Made by a program: the position numbers and the translations under genes
Assembly (NCBI RefSeq): GCF_016808335.1
Contig: NC_053140.1
Location: 27,770,086 to 27,834,085, forward strand
DNA length: 64,000 bases
Source: Panicum virgatum
Taxonomy: Eukaryota > Streptophyta > Magnoliopsida > Poales > Poaceae
Reading direction: 5' to 3'
Shown here: piece by piece, positions 21,905-33,388 of the stretch
Layout: each line of letters opens with the position of its first letter
Numbering within the stretch: the first letter of the stretch is position 1
Notes under the pieces: generated by a model
Databases searched by the model: none
The model's input: only the letters and a program-made list of their open reading frames with translations
What the model was told of the DNA's origin: nothing

Positions 21905-24900
21905 ATGCAGATGGACCGGCAATGGATGTACAATGCTGACCGACGTTCGAAAGAATTCATTGATGGCCTGCATTATTTTTTGTCTGTGGCTGAGGCAAAT
22001 AAGCAGAATGGTTTTATGTGCTGCCCGTGTGTTCATTGCAACAATAACAAGGATTACTCATCTTCGAGAATCCTACACAGCCACATTTTCGCAAATGGTT
22101 TCATGAAGAAGTATGTTTGTTGGACGAAGCACGGAGAACAGGGGGTTACCATGGAAGACAATGAAGAAGAAGATTTTGACGACCACTTTCCCGGGAATGC
22201 TGGAATCGGTGCATTCGAGGACGATATTTCCATGGAAGAGCCCGAAGTAGATGTAGCAGAAAATGATCCCAGCGACGATCTGGGGCAGGCATTGCACAAT
22301 GTGCAGGCAGACTGTGAGAGTGAAACGGAGAGGTTGAAGTTCCAGAAGTTGTTAGAGGACCACCATAAGTTGTTGTACCTAGATTGTCAAAATGGATTGA
22401 AGAAACTTGACACCACCTTGGAGTTGCTGCAATGGAAGGCAACAAATGGTGTATCCGACAAGGGATTTGGTGAATTACTCAAACTTGTTAAAAAATGCTT
22501 CCTAAGGACAACGAATTGCCTGCCACAACGTATGAAGCCAAAAAACTTGTTTGCCCTTTAGGACTGGAAGTGCAAAAGATACATGCATGCCCCAACGACT
22601 GCATCCTCTACCGAGGCGAGTACGAGAATTTGGATGCATGTCCCGTATGCAGTGCATTGCGTTACAAGATTAGAAAAGATGATCCTGGAGATGTCGAGGG
22701 GGAGCCTCCCCGGAAGAGAGTTCCTGCGAAGGTCATGTGGTATTCGCCTATAATACCACGTTTGAAGCGTCTGTTTAGAAATAAAGATAATGCTAAGTTG
22801 ATGGGATGGCACAAAGAGGAACGCAAGAAAGACTCGATGTTGAGACACCCCGCTGATGGGTCGCAGTGGAGAAAAATAGATAGAACGTACCCTGAATTTG
22901 ATTTGGATGCGAGAAACATAAGGTTCGGTTTGAGTACGGATGGCATGAATCCTTTTGGTGAGATGAGCAGTGGTCATAGCACTTGGCCTGTGACTCTTTG
23001 TCTGTACAATCTTCCACCATGGCTCTGCTTGAAACGAAAGTTCATCATGATGCCAGTGCTTATCCAAGGTCCAAAGCAGCCCGGAAATGACATTGATGTG
23101 TACCTAAGACCATTGGTCGAAGAACTCTTATTCTTCTGGGGCGATGAAGGTGTACGGATGTGGGATGAATACAAACAGGAAAACTTCAACCTACGAGCAT
23201 TGTTGTTCGTAACGATCAATGACTGGCCTGCTCTTAGTAACTTGTCAGGACATTCGAACAAGGGATACAAAGCATGCACACACTGTTTAGATGATACCGA
23301 TAATATATGGTTGACTCACTGTAAGAAAGTTGTATACATGGGTCATCGTCGGTTTCTTCCCATCAGGCATGCGGTACGAAAGAAGGGAAAACATTTCAAA
23401 GGCCAAGCAGACCACCAAACAAAACCGATGCACCGTAGTGGTAAAGACGTCTTCAACATGGTAAAAGATCTAGAAGTTATTTTTGGAAAGGGATCTGGTA
23501 GCCAACCTGTTCCGAACGAAAACGGAATGGCACCCATGTGGAAGAAGAAATCTATATTTTGGGAGCTACCATATTGGGAAGTCTTAGATGTTCGTCATGC
23601 AATTGATGTGATGCACCTCACGAAGAATTTTTGCGTCAACCTGATAGCATTCTTGGGAGTGTACGGAAAGACAAAAGATACAGTAGAAGCATGTCAAGAA
23701 TTGCAACGTATGGAAGAACGAGATGCCTTACATCCACAACAGCGAGATAATGGACGACAATACTTAAGTCCTGCCAGCTATACTCTTAGCAAGGAAGAGA
23801 AAGAAACCATGTTTGACTGCTTGAGCAGTATAAAGGTTCCATCTAGATACTCATCCAATATATAAGGAATCTTAAATTTGGCAGAGAAGAAATTTACAAA
23901 TCTCAAGTCCCATGACTGCCATGTGCTTATGACCGAACTTCTTCCGGTTGTGCTGCGGGGGATTCTGCCTGATAATGTCCGGTTAACCATCGTGAAGATA
24001 TGTGCCTTCCTCAACGCAGTTTCTCAGAAGATAATTGACCCGTAGAATTTGATAAAGCTGCAAAACGATGTGGTGCAATGTCTTGTTGGCTTTGAGCTGA
24101 TATTTCCACCATCTTTCTTCAACATCATGACACATCTTCTAGTGCACCTTGTCAAAGAGATTGATATCCTCGGACCAGTATTTCTACACAACATGTTCCC
24201 ATTCGAAAGGTTCATGGGGGTACTCAAGAAATGTGTTCGTAATAGAGCTCGTCCAGAAGGAAGCATCGCCAGTGCCTACGGAACTGAGGAAGTCATTGAC
24301 TTTTGTGTTGACTTTATTGATGACCTTAAACCAATTGGAGTCCCTGAATCGCGATATGAGGGGAGACTAACTGGAAAGGGTACATTAGGAAAGAAATCTT
24401 ATGTCTGCACAGATGATTTCTCATTCAAGAAAGCACATTATACGGTTCTTCAACAATCATCCTTGGTTGACCCATATATCGAGGAACACAAGAAAATTCT
24501 GCTCTCTAATTTCCTGGAAAAGTCTGAGGCATGGATTACACGTGAGCACATGAACACTTTCTACAGCTGGTTGCGGAAGCATCCAATGCATAACATGGAT
24601 ATAAGTGAACAACTGTTCTTATTGGCTAGGTGACCATCTTGGAATATCTTAACATACCAAGGGTACGAGATAAATGGAAACACATTTTATACGATAACCC
24701 AAGATAACAAGAGTACCAACCAAAACAGCGGTGTTCGTATGGATGCCACGGACAATAATGGAAAAAAAGACACATATTACGGCTACATTGAAGAGATATG
24801 GGAGCTGGATTACGGTCCCAATTTCAAGGTGCCTCTATTTCATTGCCAATGGGTTAAGCTATCTGGAGGAGGGGTAACAAAAGATGAGTATGGGATGACA

Positions 24901-25257
24901 ATAGTTGATCTCAACAATCTTGGGTATAGAGACGAGCCATTTGTCCTAGCCCAATATGTCGCTCAGGTTTTCTACATTAAGGACATGTCCAGCAAGCCAA
25001 AGAAGGGGATAAACAAGCAAAAGGATGAGCCTAAACGACACATAGTTCTATCAGGAAAGAGAAACATCGTTGGAGTGGAGGACAAGACAGACTTGTCAGA
25101 AGAATATAATAATTTTGTTGCCATTCCACCTTTCGATGTAAATGCTGATCCATGCATCCTGCTAGCCAATGATGATGCTCCATACTTGCGCCGTGATCAT
25201 AATCAAGGGGCATTTGTGAAGAGAAAGTCTATTACCGCTAATCCTTCATGTACTTGA
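21905..25257 (+). pseudogene. CACTA TNP2-type transposase, four inactivating changes
   Basis: A near-complete transposase of about 1110 codons. An N-terminal transposase-associated domain (MDRQWMYNADRRSKEF, with HCNNNKDYSS) spans 21905-22490. A Transposase_21 core spans about 22495-23865 (KIHACPNDCILYRGEYENLD, CPVCSALRY, MNPFGEMSSGHSTWPV, LRALLFVTINDWPALSNLSG, HAIDVMHLTKNFCVN). A DUF4218-like region spans 23866-24633 (PFERFMGVLKKCVRNRARPEGS). A DUF4216-like region (24739-25257, YYGYIEEIWELDY) ends the protein. One frameshift sits in the A run at 22490-22495, where six A's stand and seven would restore the frame. In-frame stops occur at 23863-23865 (TAA), 24043-24045 (TAG) and 24631-24633 (TGA). 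The rest of the reading frame is otherwise well preserved, so inactivation looks recent. TNP2 would bind the terminal repeats and catalyse excision. Confidence 0.93.
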
Positions 25258-25898
25258 ATCATTTTATATTATTCTATAAAAACATAATCGTAATTCGAAT
25301 ACTTTTATTATATATGTACTGTACAATTATGCTTTATGTGTTATATATATTATTTTATATATTTTTCACTTAATTACCAGACTCAATTATAATTTTCATT
25401 CAATAATGGATTATTCAACTAATTTTATTTATTTCATGAAATTACATTCACATTAACACACTATACTCTCTCACTAACACACACAATCTCACTAACACAA
25501 ACTATCTCTCAAACTCACACACTACTCATTAATATCATGAAATTGCTTAATTTTATCTAAAATTCACTTTTTAAATGTTAATATGGTGATAGAATCTAGT
25601 TTCTGTCGAAAAGTAACAGTTTGAAAAAATTTGTTCACCTAATATATTTTTGCATGGTCAAAATAACAAATATGATTTCAAAAAAGTTAGATATTTCATT
25701 GACCCAATCACTTGAATGAAAATTAATTATTTTTGTTGCGCGTATCAAGTTTATATAGAGATAAGAAATTTTGTTCCATAATTTTTGGAATCATAATTTT
25801 ATTAATTGAATTAACAAATAAAAAACAATTTTAAAAAGAGAAGTAAAAAGAAACAAAAACAAACATAAGATTAAGCGGGAAACGAGGGAAAACGGGCC
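25258..25898 (+). other. AT-rich spacer between the two CACTA genes
   Basis: No gene is seen. There are AC/CT-rich stretches (CACACACTA- and CTCTCACTAAC-like, 25440-25530) and A/T runs. It serves as the 3' flank of the transposase gene. Confidence 0.6.
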
Positions 25899-26057
25899 CC
25901 TTTTGTCCCGGGTGGTACATCCACCCGGGACTAAAGGTGGGCCGCGGGCTGGGAATTTTCCCGGCCCGCCCAAAAACCCCTTTTGTCCCGGGTGAAGCCA
26001 CCACCCGGGACAAAATGCCCTTTTGTCCCGGGTTGTGGCTTCACCCGGGACAAAAGG
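25899..26057 (+). repeat. Internal block of CACTA subterminal-type palindromes
   Basis: Three hairpin-forming units lie in the middle of the element, at 25901-25937, 25981-26016 and 26021-26057. Each is TTTTGTCCCGGGT...ACCCGGGACAAAA (the first has one mismatch). They resemble the end blocks but carry CCCGGGT where the end blocks carry CCGGTTG. They sit just before a TATA-like sequence (26067-26074) and the GC-rich leader of the second gene. Confidence 0.88.
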
Positions 26058-26065
26058 GGGGCCTC

Positions 26066-26075
26066 CTATATATTC
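26066..26075 (+). promoter_or_regulatory. Putative promoter TATA box of the second CACTA gene
   Basis: CCTATATATTC follows the internal palindromes by about 10 bp. The sequence downstream switches to a GC-rich, CT-rich leader typical of grass 5' untranslated exons. Placement is by inference, without transcript evidence. Confidence 0.5.
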
Positions 26076-27802
26076 GCTCAACCTCCGCCTTCCTCCTACA
26101 CGCAGTTTCCGGATCGATCTGCGCCGCGCCGCCGTCGTCTCGCCCATCGCGCCTCCTGCTCCGCCGCCGTCCCCGAGCGCCGCCCGAGCTCCGCCGCCTC
26201 CACGCCCCGGTCGCCGTGGACGACGACCCCGCCAGGCCACTCACCGGTAAGCCGCCGCCGGCCCAGCTGTTCGCCGCCGCCGCACGCTGCGCGTCCTGCT
26301 CGCGCCGCCCCCCGCCACGCTAGCGCGAGCACCGGAGCCGCACGCCCGTACTGGTGCTTGCACCGCTTCGCGCTGCCGCCGCCTGGCCGAACCGCCGCCG
26401 GGACAGCCCCACCGCGCCTCCCCTGCTTTGCGCCGCCGCTAGGGCACGCCGTCGCCGTCCACCCCGCCGCCTCGGCGCGCGCGCGCGGGCCCCACCGGGC
26501 CGCCGCCAGCCAGCCGCCGCCGCGGGTCCCTTCTCCCCTGCGCCTGGCGCGCCACCGCCACTGCAATGTGCGTGGCTGGGCGGGGAAGACGCCCCTCCCA
26601 CTTACCAGCGGGGCCCGCTGGTCAGTGGAGGGAGTAGGGGGGATTTTTCTTTATTTGTTGATTGATTTCGGCTGAAGCTTGTAAAATCCGTATAAAATCA
26701 AAGGAAAATGGGAAAAATATGAAATAAATTTTGTTAGATTTGTTAGAGTAAGATCTATGGAGGAAAAATATCCATGATGGCGAAATGACCTCTTTACCCC
26801 TGCAAAAATTTATATTGTGTTTAGTCTTGATTAATTAGTTTCTATAGATCTGTTAATCTAAAAATTATGAAATTTTTGCAGTAGCTTACTTTAAGTATGA
26901 GTGGTTCACTGTAAAATTTTCATGATCATAATACATAGTTTAGTACATGTTTATAAAATGTACCTAGCTAGTATATTGCATAGGGGTAAATAATATCTTT
27001 ATATATAAGATTCTTTAGAAATCATGAGAAGTAATTTAATAAATGTCTTTGCAAGTCATGTTCTGTTGATATTAAGTGGTACTCGAGTTTGATACTTAGG
27101 TAGATTAGTTGTTTCTAGCACTAGGGTTTCAATCATAATTTCTGTGCTAGGAAAAATTCCTTATTTTTACCGGAGCCTATAAACAACTAGTATTGATTGC
27201 TAGAAAAATGTGAACACTTGAAGTGCAGTATAACTGTTTTTAAAAATCAGTTATGCTTTATGCCTTAATAACTTGTGTTATTTTTCATACCCTGTAAAGT
27301 TATCGATTAAATCTGAAAATTTTGCAGAGAACTCCTAACGTCCGCCATCCCGGCCCGGACCCCGCCGCGCGAGCCCAAGGTCCCCGAGCGCCGCCGACCT
27401 CACGCCACCGCCCAGAGCCCCGCGTCCTCCGGCTCGTCCCGCCTTCGCCTGTGCGATCCCAATTATTTGTTTAAATTTGTTTAGAAATTAGTTTAAATAT
27501 GGATTATTTGTTTAAATTTGAAAATATGGATTATTTGTTTAGAAATTATGTTGTAAAATATATATTATTTGTTAATGGTGCTATAATTTTGATGACAAAT
27601 AGGGTGTTAATTACTTTTGAAATTATATTATTTAGAGTTCATGTTATTTAGAGTGAAATCATAATTTGTTGTTTAGAGTGAAATCATAATTTGTTGTGTA
27701 AATAAATGTATATTTACAAATTCTCGAAATGTATGAATGTATGTATGTATGTATGTGTAAAGTGAGTTTAAGGGTTTTATTTGTATTCATATTTTAGTTA
27801 CG
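26076..27802 (+). other. Putative spliced leader of the second CACTA gene
   Basis: Two GC-rich blocks (26090-26600 and 27330-27450, both with repeated CCGCCG/CCCGAG words) are separated by about 700 bp of AT-rich DNA. This is the pattern of a leader exon, an intron and a second leader exon. Long open frames in the first block run on both strands and are composition artefacts. No protein domain is recognised. Confidence 0.45.
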
Positions 27803-30800
27803 ATGGACCCGCGACACACAGACGCGGAAGACGAACAGTTCCTGTTGAATATGATTGGCGAAGGTCAAGGAGATGTCCCTGAACAAGCTGATGATGGCAG
27901 CAATACCGACATATATTTGAATATGTCCGGTGATGGAATTGAGGCACCATCTATTCAGGATGACACTGCTGCTGAACAAAGTGCTAATGTACATATCACA
28001 ACTATACTTATTTGTAGTGACAATCATATTTTCATCTGAATCTATATGAATACTATGAATGTTTTTTTATAGCCGTCTGGATCATCGTCGCAGCAGAAAA
28101 AGACGAAGCGAGGCCCAACAAAAAACTAGAAGGGCAGTTCATTATAACGGAAGTTGGTCCAGATGGCGAACCGATCGCTCCAGAAGCTGCCGCCAAAAAA
28201 TTCATAAGACAATCCGGATGTATTGTCAGGGACCACATCCCGATCAGCTTCAGGCTCTGGAAAGCTTCCAATCCAAGCGAGGAACGGGATGCGGTACCCG
28301 AAAGAGAAAAAGAATGGTGCTGGCGGGAGCTTAAGAAAAACTTCATGGTTCTAGCTGAATCCGAAGAGATATGCAAGCGCTGGACCCTGAGTAAGATGGC
28401 CGAACAGCTGCGATCATTCAAGAAAATTTTGATGAAGAAATATATCAGGACCGGGACCACATCCGTATTTACCGGCGAGCTCGAAAAGCTCAGGGGTCAC
28501 TGGGATGCATTTGTGGAATACAAGTCTTCAGAGCTTGGGCTTGAGAAGGTGCAGAAGGCCAAAGACAACGCCTCGAAGAAAGTGTACCATCACACTCTAG
28601 GCCAAGGAGGCTACAAGCTTGCAGTACCCAAATAGGAGAAGATGGAGCAGGATCTGCTTGACAGAGGCATCCAACCTGCGACCATGAACTGGCCTGAAAG
28701 GTCAAGGACCTAGGTTTTATGGTCACTGGGGGAAGCTTGGACCCATTGACTGGTGACTGCATCTATGGGCCAAACATCTAGCGAGCAGCCCAGAGACTAC
28801 AGGAGGCCATACAAGCAGCGGCCGAGGGAACATTCAAGCCGGATAGAGAGAGGGACGAGCTGACTTACGCCCTTGGGAATCCAGAGCATCCGGGCCGCAC
28901 AAGAGGCAAAGGCATGGTTCCGTGGAAGTATGGGTTCAGGGATTACATTGAATCATATAGAAGCCGGCAAAGAAGAAAGAATGATGAGCGGGAGCACATG
29001 CGAAGGCTAGAGGAACGACTCATGTCACACGATCAAAGACTGGAAGAAGAGGTTCAACGCCAAGTGGCCATAGCAATGAGCCAGCAACAGCAAGCCCAAA
29101 TAGTGCCTCCAGAGCCTAATGTCGCAGCCGATCACCTGTCTCAGCGGAAAAGCAAGCTGCGCTTCCACAGACGTCGCCGTCGCCGAGCCAACGGGGATCT
29201 AGGCCTGCAGTTGAAGCGTCGGCCCTGCAGCGATTTCCAGTGGATGAGATCACCCAGCGGACACCTTGTGACCTGCAGACTGCCTGTTAAGAACTTAATG
29301 TTCACTGTTGCGTACGGTACCGCCATGCCAACCCAATCAGGCGACGTGTACCACGGGCAGCAAATTCCGCCTAGATACACAAGAGTTGGCGTGGAGCAGG
29401 TGTGCCAGGGTTGGGAGACGCTCGAGCTTGATATTCCTGGAGGCGATGGGGAGAGGACACTAGCAGAAGCCATTCATGGCTACATCCTATGGGATAAGCG
29501 CTACATTGTCCTAAAGTCGGATGATCAAACACCAAGACCGGCATCTCAGCATGCCTCTCCAAGACCGGCATCTCCGCAAAACTCCCCAAGGGCAGCACTG
29601 TCTCGGCAAGGATCACCGGCACATTCTCCATCATCTCATGCGCCGATGAACACTCAAGCATCACCGTCGCCTCCATGGTCACCCCCTCCGCCGCCGGCAA
29701 AGAAGCAGAAACGGCCGCCGGCAAAGAAGGTAGCTGCACCGGCTAAGGAGCCTCCAAAGAAGAAGGAAAATGAGAAGAAAACCAAGGAGGCTCCTATTAA
29801 ACCCTGGGACATGAGCCTCGAAGAATGCGATAGGATAACTCAAGAAAGAGTTAAAGAGCACTTCAAGCCGAAGCCGAAGCCGGAGCCCGAGAAAGTCATA
29901 AATTCGATAGATTTGAAATTTTTTAAGGGAATGTGCGAAGCAAATAAGAGAAAATTCATTCCGAGAGACCCCCCTTCAGACTACGAACGCACAATTATCA
30001 AAACTACTAAGAAAAAGAAGAGACAATCAAAGTCGTCGTCGTCCGACGTTCCACAGCTCGGAGCCCAAAAGAAACAATCAATAGAGCCTCTCGTAGTGGG
30101 ACAGACGATGCAAGAACAAGACTTTGTTACATTTTTGAAAGAATCAAACCTGACGGCGGCTCAGATTGCAGGGGGAGAAGATATTCCAAAGGCTGATGTG
30201 GTCGTCAAATGGACGTTTGAGATCGGCAAAACTCTCGTACCCCCCGAAGTAGTGTCTGTGCTTCCAACGCAAATGTATAAGCTGCACCAGCACTACATGC
30301 GTGCGATGGCCGATTGCATCTTCATGCAGGGCGCAAAGATTAAAGATGACGATTTCTTACGGGGGGAGGCCATTATATGGATAAACTGGGAAGAAATTTA
30401 CCAACTATTCCATCAGGAGGCCCTCGACATCTCTATGGTCGTCTTGTGGGTTCTGTAAGTATTTTACTCTCCTTACGTATTGTTTTGCATGATCTCAACA
30501 TACTGATCTCTTGATTTATTCGGTATCATGTAGAATAGAGATACATACTTGCAGAAGAAAGGGATACTCTCACCTCGGCTTCATCGACCCAATTACTTGT
30601 AATTGGAGGCTTCTACGTGACAATTCCGATGAGATATTCCAAAACTTGTTCAAGTACATAAGCGTTCATCACAACAAGCAAATGATATTGTTTCCTTACA
30701 ACTTTGCGTGAGTGATTCCTTCCGTCTAACTGTTTCTATTATATTCTGTAATCGAATTGTTTAAACCTTAACTACCAAGAACTGCCTCCGTATAATCTTG

Positions 30801-31506
30801 CAGTGAACACTGGGTCCTAATTGTCATAATTCCCGAGAAGAGCCTACTCGTGGTTATGGACTCATTGAGGAGACCTCCAGAACAATACGAAAATCTTCTT
30901 AACATGATGAAAAAGTAATTCTACCACTACTCCGTTGATGACCGATAATTTGAATCACTTTGTTACTTGACTATAATTGTTCTAATCATGCACAGGATTT
31001 GGAAAGATTTCGCTAAAAATCATCCAGACAAATTTGACAAGCAATTGAAGATCAAGACAGATTTTCCGATACGCACTTGGATGATTCGTTGCACGATTCA
31101 TTAGTTTTATTATATATTCATGTAAATACCTGATAATTTCTTCTCTCTTAAAGTGTATGAGGCAGAAACAAGGCATTGTATTGTGCGCATACTATGTATG
31201 CGAGAACATCCATAGTCTGGTAGGTCCTCCAAAGGGCTGGACAGATTGGGAAGAGGAAGTAAGTAAAAAACTTGTTAATATTTGAACTTGTATTTTAATT
31301 AGTCGAAATTAATTATCCATTTTTTTCCATAGGTCGGGGATATGCGCGATAAACTAATACCGGAGGAAAAGATTATGGCGATTCAAGAACAATTCTCCGG
31401 ATTTATTGTTGAGCAAGTCCTCGATCCAAAAGGCGAATTCTACTATGATGGAATATCTAATATTGACAATCACAGCAAATATGACAATATACGCGTATAT
31501 ATGTAA
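27803..31506 (+). pseudogene. CACTA second gene: Transposase_24-like/proline-rich region with C-terminal Ulp1-like (C48) protease domain
   Basis: A spliced gene with GT-AG exons: 27803-27988, 28073-30454, 30534-30707, 30804-30914, 30996 to about 31087, 31154-31258 and 31333-31506 (stop TAA). The second exon holds a plant-transposon domain (GEPIAPEAAAKKFIRQSG, WRELKKNFMV), a coiled coil (EREHMRRLEERLMSHDQRLE), a Ser/Pro/Lys-rich linker (29520-29790) and a region leading to the protease. The later exons carry the C48 cysteine-protease signature: His in EHWVLIVIIPEK, Asp in VVMDSLRR, Gln and Cys in QKQGIVLCAYYV. Damage: one A lost in the A run at 28120-28126, a stop at 28633-28635, and a stop plus small indels around 28710-28730. 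Ulp1-like domains occur in many plant CACTA and MULE genes; their target is unknown. Confidence 0.85.
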
Positions 31507-31995
31507 TTAAGAACGAATATACCTATGTAAATATATATGTGTGTCTATGTATTAAATTTCTATTTATGAGTATGTATGTATTAATTTTTCAAAAGGCGAA
31601 TTCTACTATGTAATTAAAAACGAATATACCTATGTAATTAAGAACGAATATACCTATACAAATATGATGGAGTATGTATGTATTATATATATAAGCACTC
31701 CAATAATATATGTGTATATATATTTATATAATATTGGTCCTAGACATTTTCATATGTAAAGGAATTCACATGTATAGATATGTGTATACATGTACATATA
31801 TATATATATAAGTGAATTAATTTATATATAAAAACTATCTAGGACAAATATTATATAAGTAACTATATATATATATATGTATATATTAGTGGAGATCGTA
31901 CACACTGAATTCCATTACATAAGTTTAATTGAAATGCAAAAGTATAATTGAAATAGAAAAAGAATTGAGAAAAGGAAAACATGAAAAAAAGGGGA
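31507..31995 (+). other. AT-rich 3' region of the CACTA element
   Basis: No gene is seen. GAACGAATATACCTATGTAA-type words and the string GGCGAATTCTACTATG (from the last exon) recur at 31598-31640. TA-dinucleotide runs lie near 31797-31810 and 31865-31882. Confidence 0.6.
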
Positions 31996-32118
31996 CCTTT
32001 TGTCCCGGTTGGTAACACCAACCGGGACAAAAGGGTGTGCCAGCCACGTGGACGCTGGCTGCCCAACCGGGACAACAGGGGTTTCCCAACCGGGACAAAT
32101 CAACGTTTTTTAGTAGTG
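31996..32118 (+). repeat. CACTA right subterminal repeats and terminal inverted repeat
   Basis: CCTTTTGTCCCGGTTGGTAA pairs with ACACCAACCGGGACAAAAGG (31996-32035). Two more AACCGGGACAA copies follow at about 32064 and 32089, then the terminal TTTTTTAGTAGTG. They match the left-end block in motif and in CCGGTTG spelling. Confidence 0.88.
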
Positions 32119-32134
32119 GCGACGGGTAGAGAAT

Positions 32135-32299
32135 GTGTATAAAACCGGAAATATCATACATATTCATAAACATCGGTGTAGCACAGTGGAAAAACTTTGG
32201 TTCGAAACCCACCCGCGCTTATTTTTTTTTGCTTGGCAGCCGGTGGCGAGCAAGTGGACGGTTTCCGTTGGCCTGGTGACATAGCGGCCGGTAGAGAAT
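32135..32299 (+). repeat. 165-bp tRNA-like unit, second copy
   Basis: An intact copy of the unit split at 15621-15760. The A box TAGCACAGTGG is at 32179-32189 and a perfect B box GGTTCGAAACC at 32199-32209, followed by a run of nine T. The two boxes are only about 10 bp apart, too close for a functional tRNA. The unit ends GACATAGCGGCCGGTAGAGAAT, and the next block starts at 32300 with GTGTTAAAATAC. Confidence 0.75.
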
Positions 32300-32460
32300 G
32301 TGTTAAAATACACTAAGTAATGTAGCTCAGTGGTAAGGGTGGTGCTTCCTAGTTGGGAGGTCCTAGAATTAAGAGACTTAAGAAGATGCAGGCTTGGTAA
32401 AAAAAATATTCTGCTCCGCATAACAGACTTAAGAAGATGGAGGCTTGATAATAAAAGAAC
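32300..32460 (+). repeat. Further tRNA-like unit with perfect A box
   Basis: TAGCTCAGTGG (32323-32333) is a perfect Pol III A box, 144 bp after that of the previous unit. The GAGGTCCTAGAATT part that should be the B box is degenerate. A short direct repeat follows (AGACTTAAGAAGATG at about 32377 and 32425). It reads like a decayed tRNA-derived repeat, not a tRNA gene. Confidence 0.5.
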
Positions 32461-33388
32461 AAGCCCGTGAGTAAATGGGAGCTGAGCCAAAAATAAAAAA
32501 GAAAATATTTATTTTGTCAAAATAGTGGTTGAGTATGATATCAAATTCATGATTTTAATTTCAATGTATGATGGTTACCGAAGTTCATCACAGAAATCGG
32601 ACCTGATTTTTGGCCTCAATGGGCTATTTTTTGATCTGTCACGAAAATTCGCAAATTGTCACATATGGTGCACTGTTCGGGATGTTCTTTGAATATGCCG
32701 CTAAGAATCCGTCACGGATTAAATAGTTTTTTTAGTGATGTCTCGTACGATAATGTAAGGTCCGTACATGACATGAATAATGAACACAAAATTGATGGTA
32801 TTATGTAGATATATTATATTACGCAAGTACTATACTAGTAATTATAAAAGGATACACGTTTTTAGAGAACGAACCATGTTCAGATACCGTTCACATTAGC
32901 GATTAAACTACATTTGAAATGTCATCCTCTCAAAACAATGTACGCGCAGCAAAGACTCACTAGCACCATTCTTTCAACTGCAGATAAGCGAGAAAACGAA
33001 TCCAACCAAACAATTCAGAAGCCGTGACACGGTAAATAATCCAACTGCAGACAAAATTGGGTTTCGCACGTCACCAGACTATACACTTTGTCATGTGTAC
33101 TCACAGCCGGGTCATAGTCACGTAAGGAATAATCATTCAATACCAACGATCCGACGAATCTCGCTGACCTCGTTCTCACTATCGTCCTTGTTGATTTGCG
33201 TTGGAACACACTAGACCAAAAACTTTGCACACTGACCATGGGTGTGGCTTGCGTAGACCTATCGTCCTTGGTGACGCTTACGCGACGCCTAGACTAGGAA
33301 GTATTGAGTACTACAGTAGTTGCAAGTCATTATCATATATAGTAATTTCGTACTGCAATTGCGATCACATCTGCCATCTGATCTTCAA
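32461..33388 (+). other. Spacer without gene
   Basis: No coding signal or clear repeat is seen. There are short open frames only. Some text such as GATTTTTGGCCTCAATGGGC and CCGTCACGGATT could be the remnant of a transposon end. Confidence 0.5.

Larger units (their letters stand above)
20230..32118 (+). mobile_element. Complete CACTA (En/Spm) transposon, 11.9 kb
   Basis: The left end is CACTACTACAAAAC (20230). The right end is TTTTTTAGTAGTG (to 32118), the inverted counterpart. The 3-bp duplication GCG (20227-20229 and 32119-32121) is the size expected for CACTA elements. Palindromic subterminal motifs TTTTGTCCCGGTTGG...CCAACCGGGACAAAA occur inside both ends. Two plus-strand genes lie within, a TNP2-type transposase (21905-25257) and a second gene ending in a Ulp1-like protease domain (27803-31506). 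Both are broken, so the element is not autonomous now. It inserted 20 bp to the right of the hAT element. Confidence 0.95.

Noticed and set aside
25937..26675. Open frames of up to 230 codons on both strands
   Set aside because: GC-rich leader of the second CACTA gene; Pro/Arg/Ala-rich text with no domain on either strand.
32323..32385. Possible tRNA gene (perfect A box)
   Set aside because: The B box is degenerate and no cloverleaf with acceptor stem can be drawn; it is better read as a tRNA-derived repeat.
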